From: an uncultured Neglectibacter sp.
GTDB taxonomy: Bacteria; Bacillota; Clostridia; Oscillospirales; Acutalibacteraceae
DNA length: 51,664 bases
Direction: 5' to 3'
Assembly (NCBI GenBank): GCA_947647615.1
Contig: CANSKS010000015.1
Location: 1-51,664 of the forward strand
The translations under genes and the position numbers were made by a program. The notes under the pieces were generated by a model. The model was not told the origin of the DNA and did no database searches. It saw nothing but the letters and a program-made list of their open reading frames with translations. Below, one piece after another: positions 34,164-42,523 of the stretch (within the stretch, counting starts at the first letter, position 1; every line of letters starts with the position of its first letter).

Positions 34164-34802
34164 CTAAAATATTAAGTTACCCATAACCTTATAAATAAAA
34201 GGAATATACATACAAAGCAAAGTAAGGCGTTCCCATAGCCCTTCATACTTTAAAAGGGTATTTTGAAATTGCTCCTTATCTCCCATAACAAAACAGGCAA
34301 AGGAAATAAGCGATAAAACAAATGAGATTATACTAATGACCCCCTGGGTAGTGTCATTTTGCTTAAATGATACCATCCCATTTAGCAACGGAAAAAGCAG
34401 TAAAGCCATAAAGCCGATTGCAGCACCTACTCCATGTATCTTTGAAGCTGTGGTAACTATGCTTTTGCTCTCATTCACACTAAACAATCCAGAAATAAGC
34501 CCTGCCCCAAGGGCAAAAAGTCCAATCGAAAGCAGCATAAGAACTGCCGGAACAGGAAACCTTGCTCTATATGACAAAAAGTATGCGATTGCTGTATATG
34601 CTAAGAAACCTCCAAGCCAAACAAGCCATAAATTATAAACAAATCGGACAGGACTCTGCGGACTTCCTAAAGCACTCATAACCATTATCTTGCCGTTATA
34701 TTCAGAATAGAACTGTTCCAGTATCCACGGAACCATAAACTCGCCTATGATTGTGAATAACAAAATCATATCAAAAAGGCGATTGTCTACGATGTTTTTC
34801 AT
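34164..34802 (-). CDS. DUF998 family membrane protein
   Basis: The 212-residue protein has about six hydrophobic segments, with the DUF998 pattern LSIGLFALGAGLISGLFSVNESKS and KIHGVGAAIGFMALLLFPLLNG near the centre (a conserved IHG after the fourth segment). Function unknown. AGGAG lies 7 bases before the ATG. It directly follows the 3' remnant of another gene, and its A/T-rich composition is distinct from neighbours, hinting at separate acquisition. Confidence 0.82.
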   Translation of the reverse strand: MKNIVDNRLFDMILLFTIIGEFMVPWILEQFYSEYNGKIMVMSALGSPQSPVRFVYNLWLVWLGGFLAYTAIAYFLSYRARFPVPAVLMLLSIGLFALGAGLISGLFSVNESKSIVTTASKIHGVGAAIGFMALLLFPLLNGMVSFKQNDTTQGVISIISFVLSLISFACFVMGDKEQFQNTLLKYEGLWERLTLLCMYIPFIYKVMGNLIF

Positions 34803-34814
34803 TTCATTGTTCTC

Positions 34815-34965
34815 CTAATATTTTGCGATTTCTCCTTGAAAGCTATGGGCTTTTTCTATCAAAGGGCCTTCTGCTCCCATCGTAAAGGCAATATCGCTGC
34901 TGCGAACAGATAACAACTCCATTCCAGGCTGTAGGTCTAAGACTGCCAAGATGCTGAAAGATTCA
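34815..34965 (-). pseudogene. 3' remnant of an unidentified gene upstream of the DUF998 gene
   Basis: The last ~45 codons before the DUF998 ribosome-binding site read as protein (LQPGMELLSVRSSDIAFTMG, then AEGPLIEKAHSFQGEIAKY and stop), 12 bases before the next ATG as in a coupled operon. Upstream the frame runs straight into the terminator of the isomerase gene, so the 5' part is missing. I cannot name the family. Confidence 0.5.
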
Positions 34966-34995
34966 CAAAAATCCCCTTGCCGCTTTGGCAAGGGG
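34966..34995 (-). terminator. Terminator of the isomerase/oxidoreductase unit
   Basis: On the minus strand CCCCTTGCC (34987-34995) pairs with GGCAAGGGG (34973-34981), then ATTTTTG. Confidence 0.85.
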
Positions 34996-35013
34996 AAGTT
35001 CATAAATTTTCAT

Positions 35014-35856
35014 TTACCGGATATATTTTTCTAAAAACCGTACCGCAGCACCGATATCGCCTACGGGATCGTCACCCACTTCCCGTTCAATGGTAAGGAA
35101 GCCTTGGAAGCCAATCTCGTTTAAAGCCTTCAAATAATTCACAAAGTCCACATTGCCCTCGCCCAACGGCAACTCAACGTAGGAAGCATCGGCCAGCATT
35201 TCGGCTTCTTCTTTGCTGTACAGCTCTTTGGCATCTACTTTGGTAAGCTTCTTGCCGTCTTTGGCATGGGTGTGAACGATATAATCCTTTAAGGTATAAA
35301 CAGCCTGTACCGGGTCATCCCCGGTAACCATGACAAAATTGGCAGGGTCCAGGTTCACCGCCACACCAGTGGAAGAAAGGCTGTCCAAAAAGCCCTTCAA
35401 CACCTTGGCAGGTTCCGGGCCGGTTTCCACCGCAAAGTGAGCTTTCAACTGGTCGGCATATTCTGCCAGCTGGCCGCAAGCCTCCTGCATAATGCTATAG
35501 ATCGGGTCGGAAGCATTGGCCGGCACCACACCGATATGAGTGGTGACCACATCGGTTTCCAGGTCCTTAGCCAAATCTAAAATGCGCTTGGACTTTTCAA
35601 TAAGTTCGGGGTTTAGTTCAGGGTTTGAAAAGCCCTTTCCGAGGTCGCCGCAAAGGGCAGAAATTACCAAGCCCTGGTCTTTTACCGATTTCAAAAATTC
35701 CCGGCGCTTTTCTGCCGTCATATTTTCCGGAGCCATTTCCCCGGAGGTGGCATACACCTGAATACCCTTAGCACCTAAGCTGCTGGCTGTTTTTAATGCG
35801 GTGGGAAAATCGGTACGGAAAGAATCCAGCATAACGCCAATAGAAAAAGGATACAT
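35014..35856 (-). CDS. Sugar phosphate isomerase/epimerase (AP endonuclease 2-type TIM barrel)
   Basis: The 280-residue protein belongs to the xylose isomerase-like TIM-barrel family. It has IGVMLDSFRTDF at the start, GAKGIQVYATSGEM near 28, VVTTHIGVVP near 103, HFAVETGPEPAKVL (metal Glu) near 140, VNLDPANFVMVTGDD near 166 and IVHTHAKDG (His) near 188. The final metal Glu is in LTIEREVGDDP. Such enzymes work with inositol, sugar or keto-sugar substrates. It forms a unit with the adjacent oxidoreductase gene 42 bases upstream. Confidence 0.88.
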   Translation of the reverse strand: MYPFSIGVMLDSFRTDFPTALKTASSLGAKGIQVYATSGEMAPENMTAEKRREFLKSVKDQGLVISALCGDLGKGFSNPELNPELIEKSKRILDLAKDLETDVVTTHIGVVPANASDPIYSIMQEACGQLAEYADQLKAHFAVETGPEPAKVLKGFLDSLSSTGVAVNLDPANFVMVTGDDPVQAVYTLKDYIVHTHAKDGKKLTKVDAKELYSKEEAEMLADASYVELPLGEGNVDFVNYLKALNEIGFQGFLTIEREVGDDPVGDIGAAVRFLEKYIR

Positions 35857-35898
35857 GACATTTCCTCACTTTCAAAAAGAATAACTTTGGGAAGGTTT

Positions 35899-36954
35899 TT
35901 AAGAAAGCTGAATCTCTTTGTGCTGCTCTGCGGAATCGTAAATAGCCTGCATCATTTCAGCAGTGACAATTACCGTGTCGATGTGAGAGGGCAGCTTGTC
36001 CCCAGTTTTTACACAATCTACGAAAGCGTTGATTTCATTCTGAAAATGGTTCTCCATTTTGAACACCGGCTTATATTCTACCAGCGCACCATTTTCCGCT
36101 GTATAAACGGTAAAGTCCTTGCCGTATTGCAGGCGAATGCCGGCTTTATCTCCCATGAAATCGATATATTGCTCTGCTACGCCGATATTCTGTGCCCAAG
36201 CGCCGTTGATGGTGATAACAGGCCCTGAGGTGCGCACCATACCCGTGACAGAATCGTCCACATCATAAACGCCGCTATAATCCGGCGGGCCGGCCCACAT
36301 GTCGGTATAGGCATAATTCTTCATATCTTTACCCAGCTTGCAGAAGGTCTCCCCGGTAACAGTCTTTACTTTTGGGTCGCCGCAGCAATACATGACAATA
36401 TCTAAGTAGTGGACGCCCCAATCGATCAAGGCCCCGCCTCCGGCAATGGCTTTAGTGGTAAAGGCACCGCCTAAACCGGGAATGGAACGGTGCGCCCGGA
36501 AGCTGACATACACGTGATGAATGTTTCCGAGCTTACCGCTGTCGATGTATTTTTTAATGAGATTTACACTGTCGTTAAACCGGTTGACTACGCCGATATT
36601 CAAAATTTTTCCCGTTTCGTGCTGCACCTTTTGCATTTCCAAGGCCTCGGCATAGGTCCTGGCAGCCGGTTTTTCGCACAACACATGTTTCCCGGCACGC
36701 AGGGCATCTATGGCAATGACAGAATGCATATTGTTTGGGGTGCACACCGAAACGGCTTCCACCTCAGGATCTTTCAACACTTCATGATAATCTTCCACCG
36801 CGATACCACAGCCGTATTTTTCTACCGCGGCCTCCGCCCTCTGGGGAATAATGTCGCAAAAATACTTGATTTCTGCATCGGGATTGTTCATATAGGAAGG
36901 GATATGGGCAGAATTGGCAATGTTACCACAGCCGATGACAGCAACTTTCAACAT
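35899..36954 (-). CDS. Gfo/Idh/MocA family NAD(P)-dependent oxidoreductase
   Basis: The 351-residue protein has a Rossmann start VAVIGCGNIANSAHIPSY, the family EKPAARTYAEA motif near residue 94 (catalytic Lys), and GGGALIDWGVHYLDIVMYC near 173 (catalytic Asp and His). Such enzymes oxidise or reduce sugars and inositols. Pairing with a TIM-barrel isomerase suggests catabolism of a modified sugar or cyclitol. The unit has its own sigma-A promoter and a terminator, with no transporter nearby. Confidence 0.9.
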   Translation of the reverse strand: MLKVAVIGCGNIANSAHIPSYMNNPDAEIKYFCDIIPQRAEAAVEKYGCGIAVEDYHEVLKDPEVEAVSVCTPNNMHSVIAIDALRAGKHVLCEKPAARTYAEALEMQKVQHETGKILNIGVVNRFNDSVNLIKKYIDSGKLGNIHHVYVSFRAHRSIPGLGGAFTTKAIAGGGALIDWGVHYLDIVMYCCGDPKVKTVTGETFCKLGKDMKNYAYTDMWAGPPDYSGVYDVDDSVTGMVRTSGPVITINGAWAQNIGVAEQYIDFMGDKAGIRLQYGKDFTVYTAENGALVEYKPVFKMENHFQNEINAFVDCVKTGDKLPSHIDTVIVTAEMMQAIYDSAEQHKEIQLS

Positions 36955-36992
36955 TTTTTATACTCCTTTTCTTTATCATGGACCTTATGGTG

Positions 36993-37021
36993 ATTATAAC
37001 ACCGACACCCTGCCAATGCAA
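36993..37021 (-). promoter_or_regulatory. Promoter of the oxidoreductase/isomerase unit
   Basis: On the minus strand TTGCAT (37016-37021), a 17-base spacer and TATAAT (36993-36998). Confidence 0.8.
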
Positions 37022-37262
37022 AAGGTTTTTAATAAAAATATCGCCATATTTCAAATAGGATATTCGGTATTATCACAACAATCTTGTTGGCTTCTCCGTC
37101 GCCGGTTCCCGCAGCCAACGGCAATAGACCAGAAACTTATCAATCTCTGCGCAGAGGACTGACCCCTCTGTGTTTTTTCTTTGACCTCTCCTTTTCAAGC
37201 ACGCAAAAATTACAGGTTCTTAGATGAGGAGCGCAGTTTTCCCAAAACTCCTCGCGAAAGAC

Positions 37263-37288
37263 TTGACAGCCGATATCGGCCGGTCTTA
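37263..37288 (+). promoter_or_regulatory. MerR-type promoter with palindromic operator
   Basis: TTGACA (37263-37268) is followed at once by the perfect 12-base palindrome GCCGATATCGGC (37269-37280). The -10 candidate is TAGCAT after an unusually long 18-19-base spacer. A dyad inside a long spacer is the hallmark of MerR regulation. Confidence 0.6.
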
Positions 37289-37317
37289 GCATCAAATTTG
37301 AAAAGGAGAGCTTGAAC

Positions 37318-37728
37318 ATGGACAGCACAAAAGCCACCGGTAAAACTATTGGAGCGGTGGAAAAGCTCACAGGCATCCCCAAACGGGAACTGAAGTATTA
37401 TATCGAGCAAAAAATCATGTGTCCCTCTCAACGAACAGAAAGCGGCTATTGGGAATACGGGGACGAAGACATCCAAAAAGTACAGCTGACCGCGTTATGC
37501 CGAAATTTGGGTATTCCTGTGGGGGCTATCCGCAGAATCCTCGCCGACCCGGAATCCCGCTGGCAAGAGGAATTGGAACGGCAGATTATCCAGCTGACAA
37601 ACAAACGGGACCTTACAGAAGCCCAGCTTCATCTCGCGAAGCGTTTACAAAACAACAGTGTTTGGGAAGCGCTCCAAATTTACCGCGACAGCCTTACTGA
37701 AAAAGATACCGCGCTTGCGGTAAAGTAA
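37318..37728 (+). CDS. MerR family transcriptional regulator, short form
   Basis: The 136-residue protein has a winged HTH of MerR type: IGAVEKLTGIPKRELKYYIE at residues 12-31, the QRTESGYWEYGDEDIQKVQL wing, and a C-terminal coiled-coil helix (about 85-120) for dimerisation. There is no effector domain and no cysteine cluster, so it is not a metal sensor of the usual kind. The ATG at 37318 has GGAGAG 8 bases before it. It probably controls itself and the following lipoprotein gene, 22 bases downstream. Confidence 0.85.
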   Translation: MDSTKATGKTIGAVEKLTGIPKRELKYYIEQKIMCPSQRTESGYWEYGDEDIQKVQLTALCRNLGIPVGAIRRILADPESRWQEELERQIIQLTNKRDLTEAQLHLAKRLQNNSVWEALQIYRDSLTEKDTALAVK

Positions 37729-37750
37729 AACAAAATGGAGGTAAACAATT

Positions 37751-39190
37751 ATGAAAAAAAGTTACATTATCCTGTTACTGATGGTCTTGCTGTTGCTTTC
37801 CGCCTGCGGTGGAGGCATTTCTCCAAGTTCATCCCTTTCCGCGCCGTTTCCGGATCAAACAGGATCATCGGTACCTGCGTTGTCTTCTGGACAAACAGAA
37901 ACATCCGCGTCAAATTCCGAATTCAGCCAAGAACCTGCTGGGGACACCGTACTATTTGCTCCTACCGCTACGATGGAAGAAACCGTGCTGGTAGACGAAA
38001 GCAATGTGAAAATCACAGCTACAGGGCTGGAATACACCGACTACGATGTAACGCTAAGCCTCACCATCGAGAACAACACAGACCAAGACCTCTCTTTTCG
38101 CAGCGGGACTTCGGGCTATAGCTGCAACTCCATCAACGGTTACATGGTAGATGACGGATATTTGAACGCCGATGTAACCGCAGGCAAAAAGACCAATGAA
38201 ACGGTGAGCTTCAACGTCGATGAGCTTACTTTGCTTGGCCTCACGGACATTGCCGATATAGAATTGGGGTTCAGCATTACCGATGACCAATATAAAGACT
38301 ATTTGCAAACCGGTCCCCGCCAAGTAAAAACCTCTCTCTCGAACAGCTACGATTATTCGGCAGATACTTACCGCCGTGCTGTTACCGATGAAGTTTTGAC
38401 CAACTTGCTGGGTATTTCCTTGGCGCAAGATTCCGAAGAGATCTCCTTTGACCAAAAAGGTATTCGTGTGCTCTCCCAAACCCTGCTCACCAATTCCAGC
38501 GGAGAACAGGCCATGCTGGTAGAGGTGGAAAATACCACGTCCGACGTGGTTTACACGGCCGTAGGCAATGTTTCCCTCAACGGGTTGGGCGTGCAGAATG
38601 GCGCCTGGTCTGTGGACTGGGTAGGCCCCGGAAAACGGCGAGTCATCATTATGAATCTGTCCAACATGTTGGACGAATCTTATCGGGAGATGTTCGGCAT
38701 TGGAAAGCTGGGAACAATCGCCTACTCCTTCGCATTGACAGACAGCGACCGGGAGGCACTGACGGCTCCGCAAGTGCTGACCCTGGCCATCCCGGGCAGC
38801 ACCACTTCTTATGACCCCTCCGGGGAAGAATTGTACCAGGAAAACGGGATCCGAATCGTCGCCAAAGGACTCGCTCCGGATTCCTTTGACCTTAGTGACG
38901 ACATCCATATGCTTCTGTTGGTAGAAAACAATGCTTCTGAAACACTTTATTTCGATGTAGACTACAATTCTGTTTCGGTGAACGGGTACATGAACAGCTT
39001 CCTCTGCTATAGCCGGCAAGCAGTCCCCGGCGGCAGCGCCATTTTAGACATAGAGCTTACCGGATCTTCTTTGGAAGAAAACGGGATCAGCAGCTTGGAA
39101 GAAATTTCCGATGTAGAATTCACCATTGAGATCAAGAACGAAAACTATACGACGATAGCGGAGCCGACAGTCAAGTTTCAAGTAATATAG
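37751..39190 (+). CDS. Lipoprotein with three related domains
   Basis: The 479-residue precursor has a lipoprotein signal (LLLLSACGGG, lipobox Cys near residue 19) and a Ser-rich linker to about residue 75. Three repeats with the pattern 'IRI..GL/L......LLVEVEN.TS...Y......SVNGY' begin near 79, 230 and 360. They look like beta-sandwich domains of the kind found in Gram-positive surface lipoproteins. No catalytic motif is seen. The MerR gene directly upstream suggests the protein is made in response to an effector or stress. Confidence 0.8.
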   Translation: MKKSYIILLLMVLLLLSACGGGISPSSSLSAPFPDQTGSSVPALSSGQTETSASNSEFSQEPAGDTVLFAPTATMEETVLVDESNVKITATGLEYTDYDVTLSLTIENNTDQDLSFRSGTSGYSCNSINGYMVDDGYLNADVTAGKKTNETVSFNVDELTLLGLTDIADIELGFSITDDQYKDYLQTGPRQVKTSLSNSYDYSADTYRRAVTDEVLTNLLGISLAQDSEEISFDQKGIRVLSQTLLTNSSGEQAMLVEVENTTSDVVYTAVGNVSLNGLGVQNGAWSVDWVGPGKRRVIIMNLSNMLDESYREMFGIGKLGTIAYSFALTDSDREALTAPQVLTLAIPGSTTSYDPSGEELYQENGIRIVAKGLAPDSFDLSDDIHMLLLVENNASETLYFDVDYNSVSVNGYMNSFLCYSRQAVPGGSAILDIELTGSSLEENGISSLEEISDVEFTIEIKNENYTTIAEPTVKFQVI

Positions 39191-39204
39191 GAAGAGATAG
39201 GGCC

Positions 39205-39242
39205 GCTGGAAAAGGTCACCGAAAGGTGGCTTTTTTCAGTGG
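39205..39242 (+). terminator. Terminator after the lipoprotein gene
   Basis: CGCTGGAAAAGG and the complementary CTTTTTTCAGTGG flank a CACC-GAAA-GGTG hairpin. Confidence 0.7.
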
Positions 39243-39507
39243 ATGGTAAGAAAAAAGAAACACCATTGCTATACTTCTTATCCAGAGTCACAACTTTTTA
39301 GTATATCTAAATTCACTTTATTTGGAACCGTGAGGAACTTGGGTACGCCTTCTTTTCCCGTTTCCTAAACCGCATGTAACATACTGAATTTTCCGTAAGG
39401 AAAATTTTTTAACCACCTCGCTTTTCATTTTCAAAAGAAGGAATCCATGTTATACTTTAGCCGGAAAGCTTTTTTAAAAAAATATGAGAAAGCGAGCAAA
39501 AAGCCGT

Positions 39508-40221
39508 ATGACAAACGAAACCATAAAGCTGATGATGAAACGGAAATCTGTTCGAGCCTTTGAAAAGAAGGAAATTCCCCCAGAAATGAAAGAAGCCATT
39601 CTAGCGGCGGCTATGCGGGCCCCTACTGCCGGGAACTCCATGCTCTATTCCATTTTGGATATCACCGATCAAGCCTTGAAGGACAAGCTGGCCGTCACCT
39701 GCGACCACCAGCCCTTTATTGCCAGCGCCCCCATGGTGCTTGTGTTTCTGGCAGATTACCGCCGGTGGTTCCAAAAATTCCGTCAGGCCAACTGCCAGGC
39801 CCCTGCTCCCCGCCTCAGTGATCTGCTCCTTGCCGCCAATGACGCTGTCATCGCCGCCCACACCGCCTGTATGGCGGCAGAAAGCTTTGGCATAGGCTCC
39901 TGCTATATCGGCGATATTTTAGAACAATGGGAGACTCACCGGGAATTATTTGGGCTGCCGAACCATGTGGCCCCTATTTCCATGCTGGTGCTTGGCTGGC
40001 CTACTCAGCAGCAAAAGGACCGGCAGCAGGTGGGGCGCTTTCCAAAAAAGATGATCGTGTTTGAAAACCGCTACCATGACTTGACAGAAGAAGAGCTTTT
40101 GGAATTTTACGACACAGAAAAAGCCAAGGCCTTTTGCAAGCGAAAATACACTTCCGATTTCGCCTTGGAAATGGCTCGTTCCGCGGAAAAAATTTTGAAA
40201 AACTGGAAAGGAGAGGCCTAG
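39508..40221 (+). CDS. Nitroreductase family protein
   Basis: The 237-residue FMN enzyme has MKRKSVRAFEKKEIPPEMK at the start (Arg contacts to FMN), AAMRAPTAGNSMLYSILDI near 37, and AAHTACMAAESFGIGSCYIGDI near 120. LVLGWPTQQQ near 160 fits NfsA/NfsB-type proteins. The ATG at 39508 is preferred over 39484, but neither has a strong ribosome-binding site; the earlier start gives 245 residues. A TATACT box at about 39450 is a likely promoter. It may reduce quinones or nitroaromatics. Confidence 0.86.
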   Translation: MTNETIKLMMKRKSVRAFEKKEIPPEMKEAILAAAMRAPTAGNSMLYSILDITDQALKDKLAVTCDHQPFIASAPMVLVFLADYRRWFQKFRQANCQAPAPRLSDLLLAANDAVIAAHTACMAAESFGIGSCYIGDILEQWETHRELFGLPNHVAPISMLVLGWPTQQQKDRQQVGRFPKKMIVFENRYHDLTEEELLEFYDTEKAKAFCKRKYTSDFALEMARSAEKILKNWKGEA

Positions 40222-40222
40222 T

Positions 40223-40858
40223 TTACCGGAACTGTGCCAGGTTTCCCAGGTAGAAGTCCGCCAGCCTGCCCACTTCTGCCTGGGATTTTTCGTGTGCATC
40301 ATAAATTGCGGCTACCGGGAATCCAGCCGCTTTCGCTGTTCGAAGGGCATAAAGGGAATCTTCAAAAACCAGAGTTTCTGCCTTTTCCGTCCCCAGAAAG
40401 CAGAGGGCCTCTTCAAAAATATTGGGCTTGTCTTTGCCGCATCCCACTTCGGTGCAGGTGAATATCTTTCCAAAATAGGACAGCACCCCACAGCGCTTCA
40501 AAGCAGCCTCCACCAAGTACCGGTCACTGGCCGTGGCAATACACAGCTTTACCCCTTTCCGACGAAGCCTTTGAAGCAATTCTGCCGCCCCTGGTTTTAA
40601 AGGCGCTTCATACCGGTAATATCGCTCTAATATGGCATTGACGCCCGCCATGATTTCTTCCAGCCCTAACAGCACGCCATACTCTGTTTGATAGTAACGG
40701 GCGGCCTGGAGCAAACTCATATTTTGAAAGACTTCGCTCAACGTCTCCTTTGGCTCATATCCGATAGAACGTAAATAGGTCTCCCCAAGGTGGTCCCAAA
40801 TATCCATGGAATCCAGCAAGGTTCCGTCCACATCAAAAATTCCTCCGCGAATATTCAC
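40223..40858 (-). CDS. HAD-superfamily hydrolase (beta-phosphoglucomutase/phosphatase type)
   Basis: The 211-residue enzyme shows the HAD motifs in order: FDVDGTLLDSMDIW (nucleophile Asp), a cap domain to about residue 85, CIATAS (motif II), KDKPNIFEEAL (motif III Lys), and LVFEDSLYALRTAKAAG (motif IV). The GTG at 40858 is chosen because this places the DxD motif at residue 8 as in relatives; the longer frame includes the leader RNA. A THI-box-like element and a terminator lie in the leader, which would suggest a thiamine-linked substrate. Confidence 0.85.
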   Translation of the reverse strand: MNIRGGIFDVDGTLLDSMDIWDHLGETYLRSIGYEPKETLSEVFQNMSLLQAARYYQTEYGVLLGLEEIMAGVNAILERYYRYEAPLKPGAAELLQRLRRKGVKLCIATASDRYLVEAALKRCGVLSYFGKIFTCTEVGCGKDKPNIFEEALCFLGTEKAETLVFEDSLYALRTAKAAGFPVAAIYDAHEKSQAEVGRLADFYLGNLAQFR

Positions 40859-40975
40859 AAACCTACCATCCCTTCCCAAAAGAGTCTGCGATTTCCGGCA
40901 GACAGCCTTTGTATTTCTGAGCCTGGCAAGAGCTTTTCTTTTGCCGGGCCGTTCTTTCCAAAATGGCTGCTGATC

Positions 40976-41007
40976 TAAAAACAAAGGGTGCCCTATACGG
41001 ACACCCC
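40976..41007 (-). terminator. Leader terminator upstream of the HAD gene
   Basis: On the minus strand GGGTGTCC (40999-41006) pairs with GGGCACCC (40986-40993), followed by TTTGTTTTT. It lies about 120 bases before the HAD start, so it acts on the leader transcript. Confidence 0.7.
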
Positions 41008-41017
41008 TCCAAAAATT

Positions 41018-41090
41018 AGGCTCACCGGCTGCCTTCGCTGGCATTACCCGTATCGGGTATAGCTACCTGCCGTACAGGTTTCCTCACAAT
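41018..41090 (-). promoter_or_regulatory. THI-box-like leader element (possible degenerate TPP riboswitch)
   Basis: On the minus strand the string GGGTAATGCCAGCGAAGG (about 41031-41048) matches the 3' THI-box (GGUAAUGCCAGCGNAGG) of TPP riboswitches. It is flanked by hairpins TACCCG-ATA-CGGGTA and ACCTG-TACGG-CAGGT. The CUGAGA half of the aptamer is not recognisable. A terminator follows. Confidence 0.35.
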
Positions 41091-41197
41091 TTAGTTTTGA
41101 CAAAATAATGATGACCCTCTGAGCAAAAATCGGCAAGGAAAAGCTTCCCTGCACACATCGCGGGATTGTTACAGGAAGCAGAGTTCGAAAGCTGCTT

Positions 41198-41926
41198 CTA
41201 TTTTCCCAAATGTGCCTTTATTGCCTGATAAACGAATTCCGCTGTGCCCTCCCCTCCTGTCTTATCGATATTTTCGGTAAACTCGCCGCCTCCGGCATAC
41301 ATGACCCCAAGGCCATATAAAACATTGTCGGAACAGGTGTAGAAATGCTCATTCAAAAACCCACGCAGTTTTTCTACCTGTGCCCCTGCTTCTTCGGACT
41401 GGGAAGAAAGCTCGCGCAGTTCTCCGAATTCCTTAAATATAGCCATCAACTGAACATTCAGCTTTTGTGTTTCTTCTACCGTTCGCCCTTTTGATTTTGC
41501 TTCGAACTGGCGGTATTCCGCTGTCTGTCCATAGGAGGCTTTTGCCTGGGCGGCATACTCCTCAATCTTTCCGGTATCAAAGGCTGTGAAATCCAAATGC
41601 CTCACTCCTATTGCTTTTATTCCACAGGCAAAGTCGATCAAATTTTCCAAATGCTCCTTTTTCAGCTTCAACAGGGTAATCTGCTGTTCCAGCGCCTGGT
41701 TCCTGTTAAAATTTGGGCTTTCCAGAATTGCTTTGATCTCCTTTAAGGGGAATTCCAGCTCACGGAACAGTAAAATCTGCTGCAGCCGTTCCAGGGCTGT
41801 ATCGTCATACAGCCGGTAGCCTGCCTGGGTCACCTTTGTGGGTTTTAGCAGGCCGAGAGCATCATAGTGGTGCAGTGTGCGCACACTGACACCGGTTAGC
41901 TGGCTCACTTCTTTTACGGTTCTCAT
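41198..41926 (-). CDS. MerR family regulator with TipAS-type effector domain
   Basis: The 242-residue protein has a MerR HTH (KEVSQLTGVSVRTLHHYDALGLLKPT with the AGYRLYDD wing), a linker coiled coil (about 80-105), and a C-terminal TipAS antibiotic-recognition domain. The domain includes YGQTAEYRQFEAKSKGRT and a final EFVYQAIKAHL. TipA-type proteins bind thiopeptides or other drugs and switch on export genes. Its promoter has the 19-base spacer typical of MerR autoregulation. The HAD gene downstream is separated by a gap with its own leader and is probably independent. Confidence 0.9.
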   Translation of the reverse strand: MRTVKEVSQLTGVSVRTLHHYDALGLLKPTKVTQAGYRLYDDTALERLQQILLFRELEFPLKEIKAILESPNFNRNQALEQQITLLKLKKEHLENLIDFACGIKAIGVRHLDFTAFDTGKIEEYAAQAKASYGQTAEYRQFEAKSKGRTVEETQKLNVQLMAIFKEFGELRELSSQSEEAGAQVEKLRGFLNEHFYTCSDNVLYGLGVMYAGGGEFTENIDKTGGEGTAEFVYQAIKAHLGK

Positions 41927-41953
41927 GAGGTTTCTCCTTTCTGTGGTAATTGC

Positions 41954-41984
41954 AGTATAAGCTATGACGCAGCGTGAGAGTCAA
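41954..41984 (-). promoter_or_regulatory. MerR-type promoter, 19-base spacer
   Basis: On the minus strand TTGACT (41979-41984), a 19-base spacer carrying the partial dyad CTCACGCTGCGTCATAG, and TATACT (41954-41959). Confidence 0.78.
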
Positions 41985-42093
41985 GCGTAATTTGAAATTT
42001 TTTTCCGGCCTGGCCTTAACCGGTTGAGCCTTACAAAGGCGCGTTTTGCTTTCCTTATGGCTTATCGCCCCACGCTTCACGAAAAAACACCTT

Positions 42094-42142
42094 TAAAAAG
42101 CACAGGGGCCACAGCAAGCTTGCGCTTTGCCGCGGTCCCTGC
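42094..42142 (-). terminator. rnpB terminator
   Basis: On the minus strand GCAGGG-CCGCGGCAA pairs with TTGCTGTGG-CCCTGTGC around a short loop, followed by TTTTTAAA. Confidence 0.8.
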
Positions 42143-42489
42143 ATGTGACCAGGTCTGTAAGCCGAGTTCTGTCTTGAACAGTCATCTATCTTGGCCTGTC
42201 GTTGCCGGCAGGCTCACGCCACCTCCACGGAACGCGCAGGGCCACGCTTTTTGTTCCTCCACGGTGTTGCTCCGAATAGGGTTTACAGGGCCATAGGGTC
42301 TCCCCTATGCCGGTGAGCTCTTACCTCGCCTTTCCACCCTTACCGGAAAATCCGGCGGTATTTCTCTGTTGCACTATCCCTGGGGTCGCCCCCGGCGGCC
42401 GTTAGCCGTTATTCTCGCCCTGAGGAGCTCGGACTTTCCTCACACGCAGGCTTTCGCCTTGCGCCCGCAACTGTCCGGCCTGCTCACAA
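42142..42489 (-). ncRNA. rnpB: RNase P RNA, bacterial class A
   Basis: The catalytic RNA removes the 5' leader of pre-tRNA. Read on the minus strand it has the family strings GAGGAAAGTCCGAGCTCC, GCCGGGGGCGACCCCAGGGA, GTGCAACAGAGAAATACCG, GGTGGAAAGGCGAGGTAAGAG and the closing AACTCGGCTTACAGACCTGG. The terminal helix P1 forms between GTGAGCAGG at the 5' end and CCTGGTCAC at the 3' end with one mismatch. The length is about 350 bases. The 5' end lacks the long P5.1/P10.1 style elements of Bacillus class B. Confidence 0.93.
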
Positions 42490-42493
42490 CATT

Positions 42494-42523
42494 ATTCTAC
42501 CGGAAACCTCCCGGCGTTGTCAA
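42494..42523 (-). promoter_or_regulatory. rnpB promoter overlapping the pncB stop codon
   Basis: On the minus strand TTGACA (42518-42523), an 18-base spacer and TAGAAT (42494-42499). The -35 box contains the TAA stop of the upstream gene. Confidence 0.8.
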
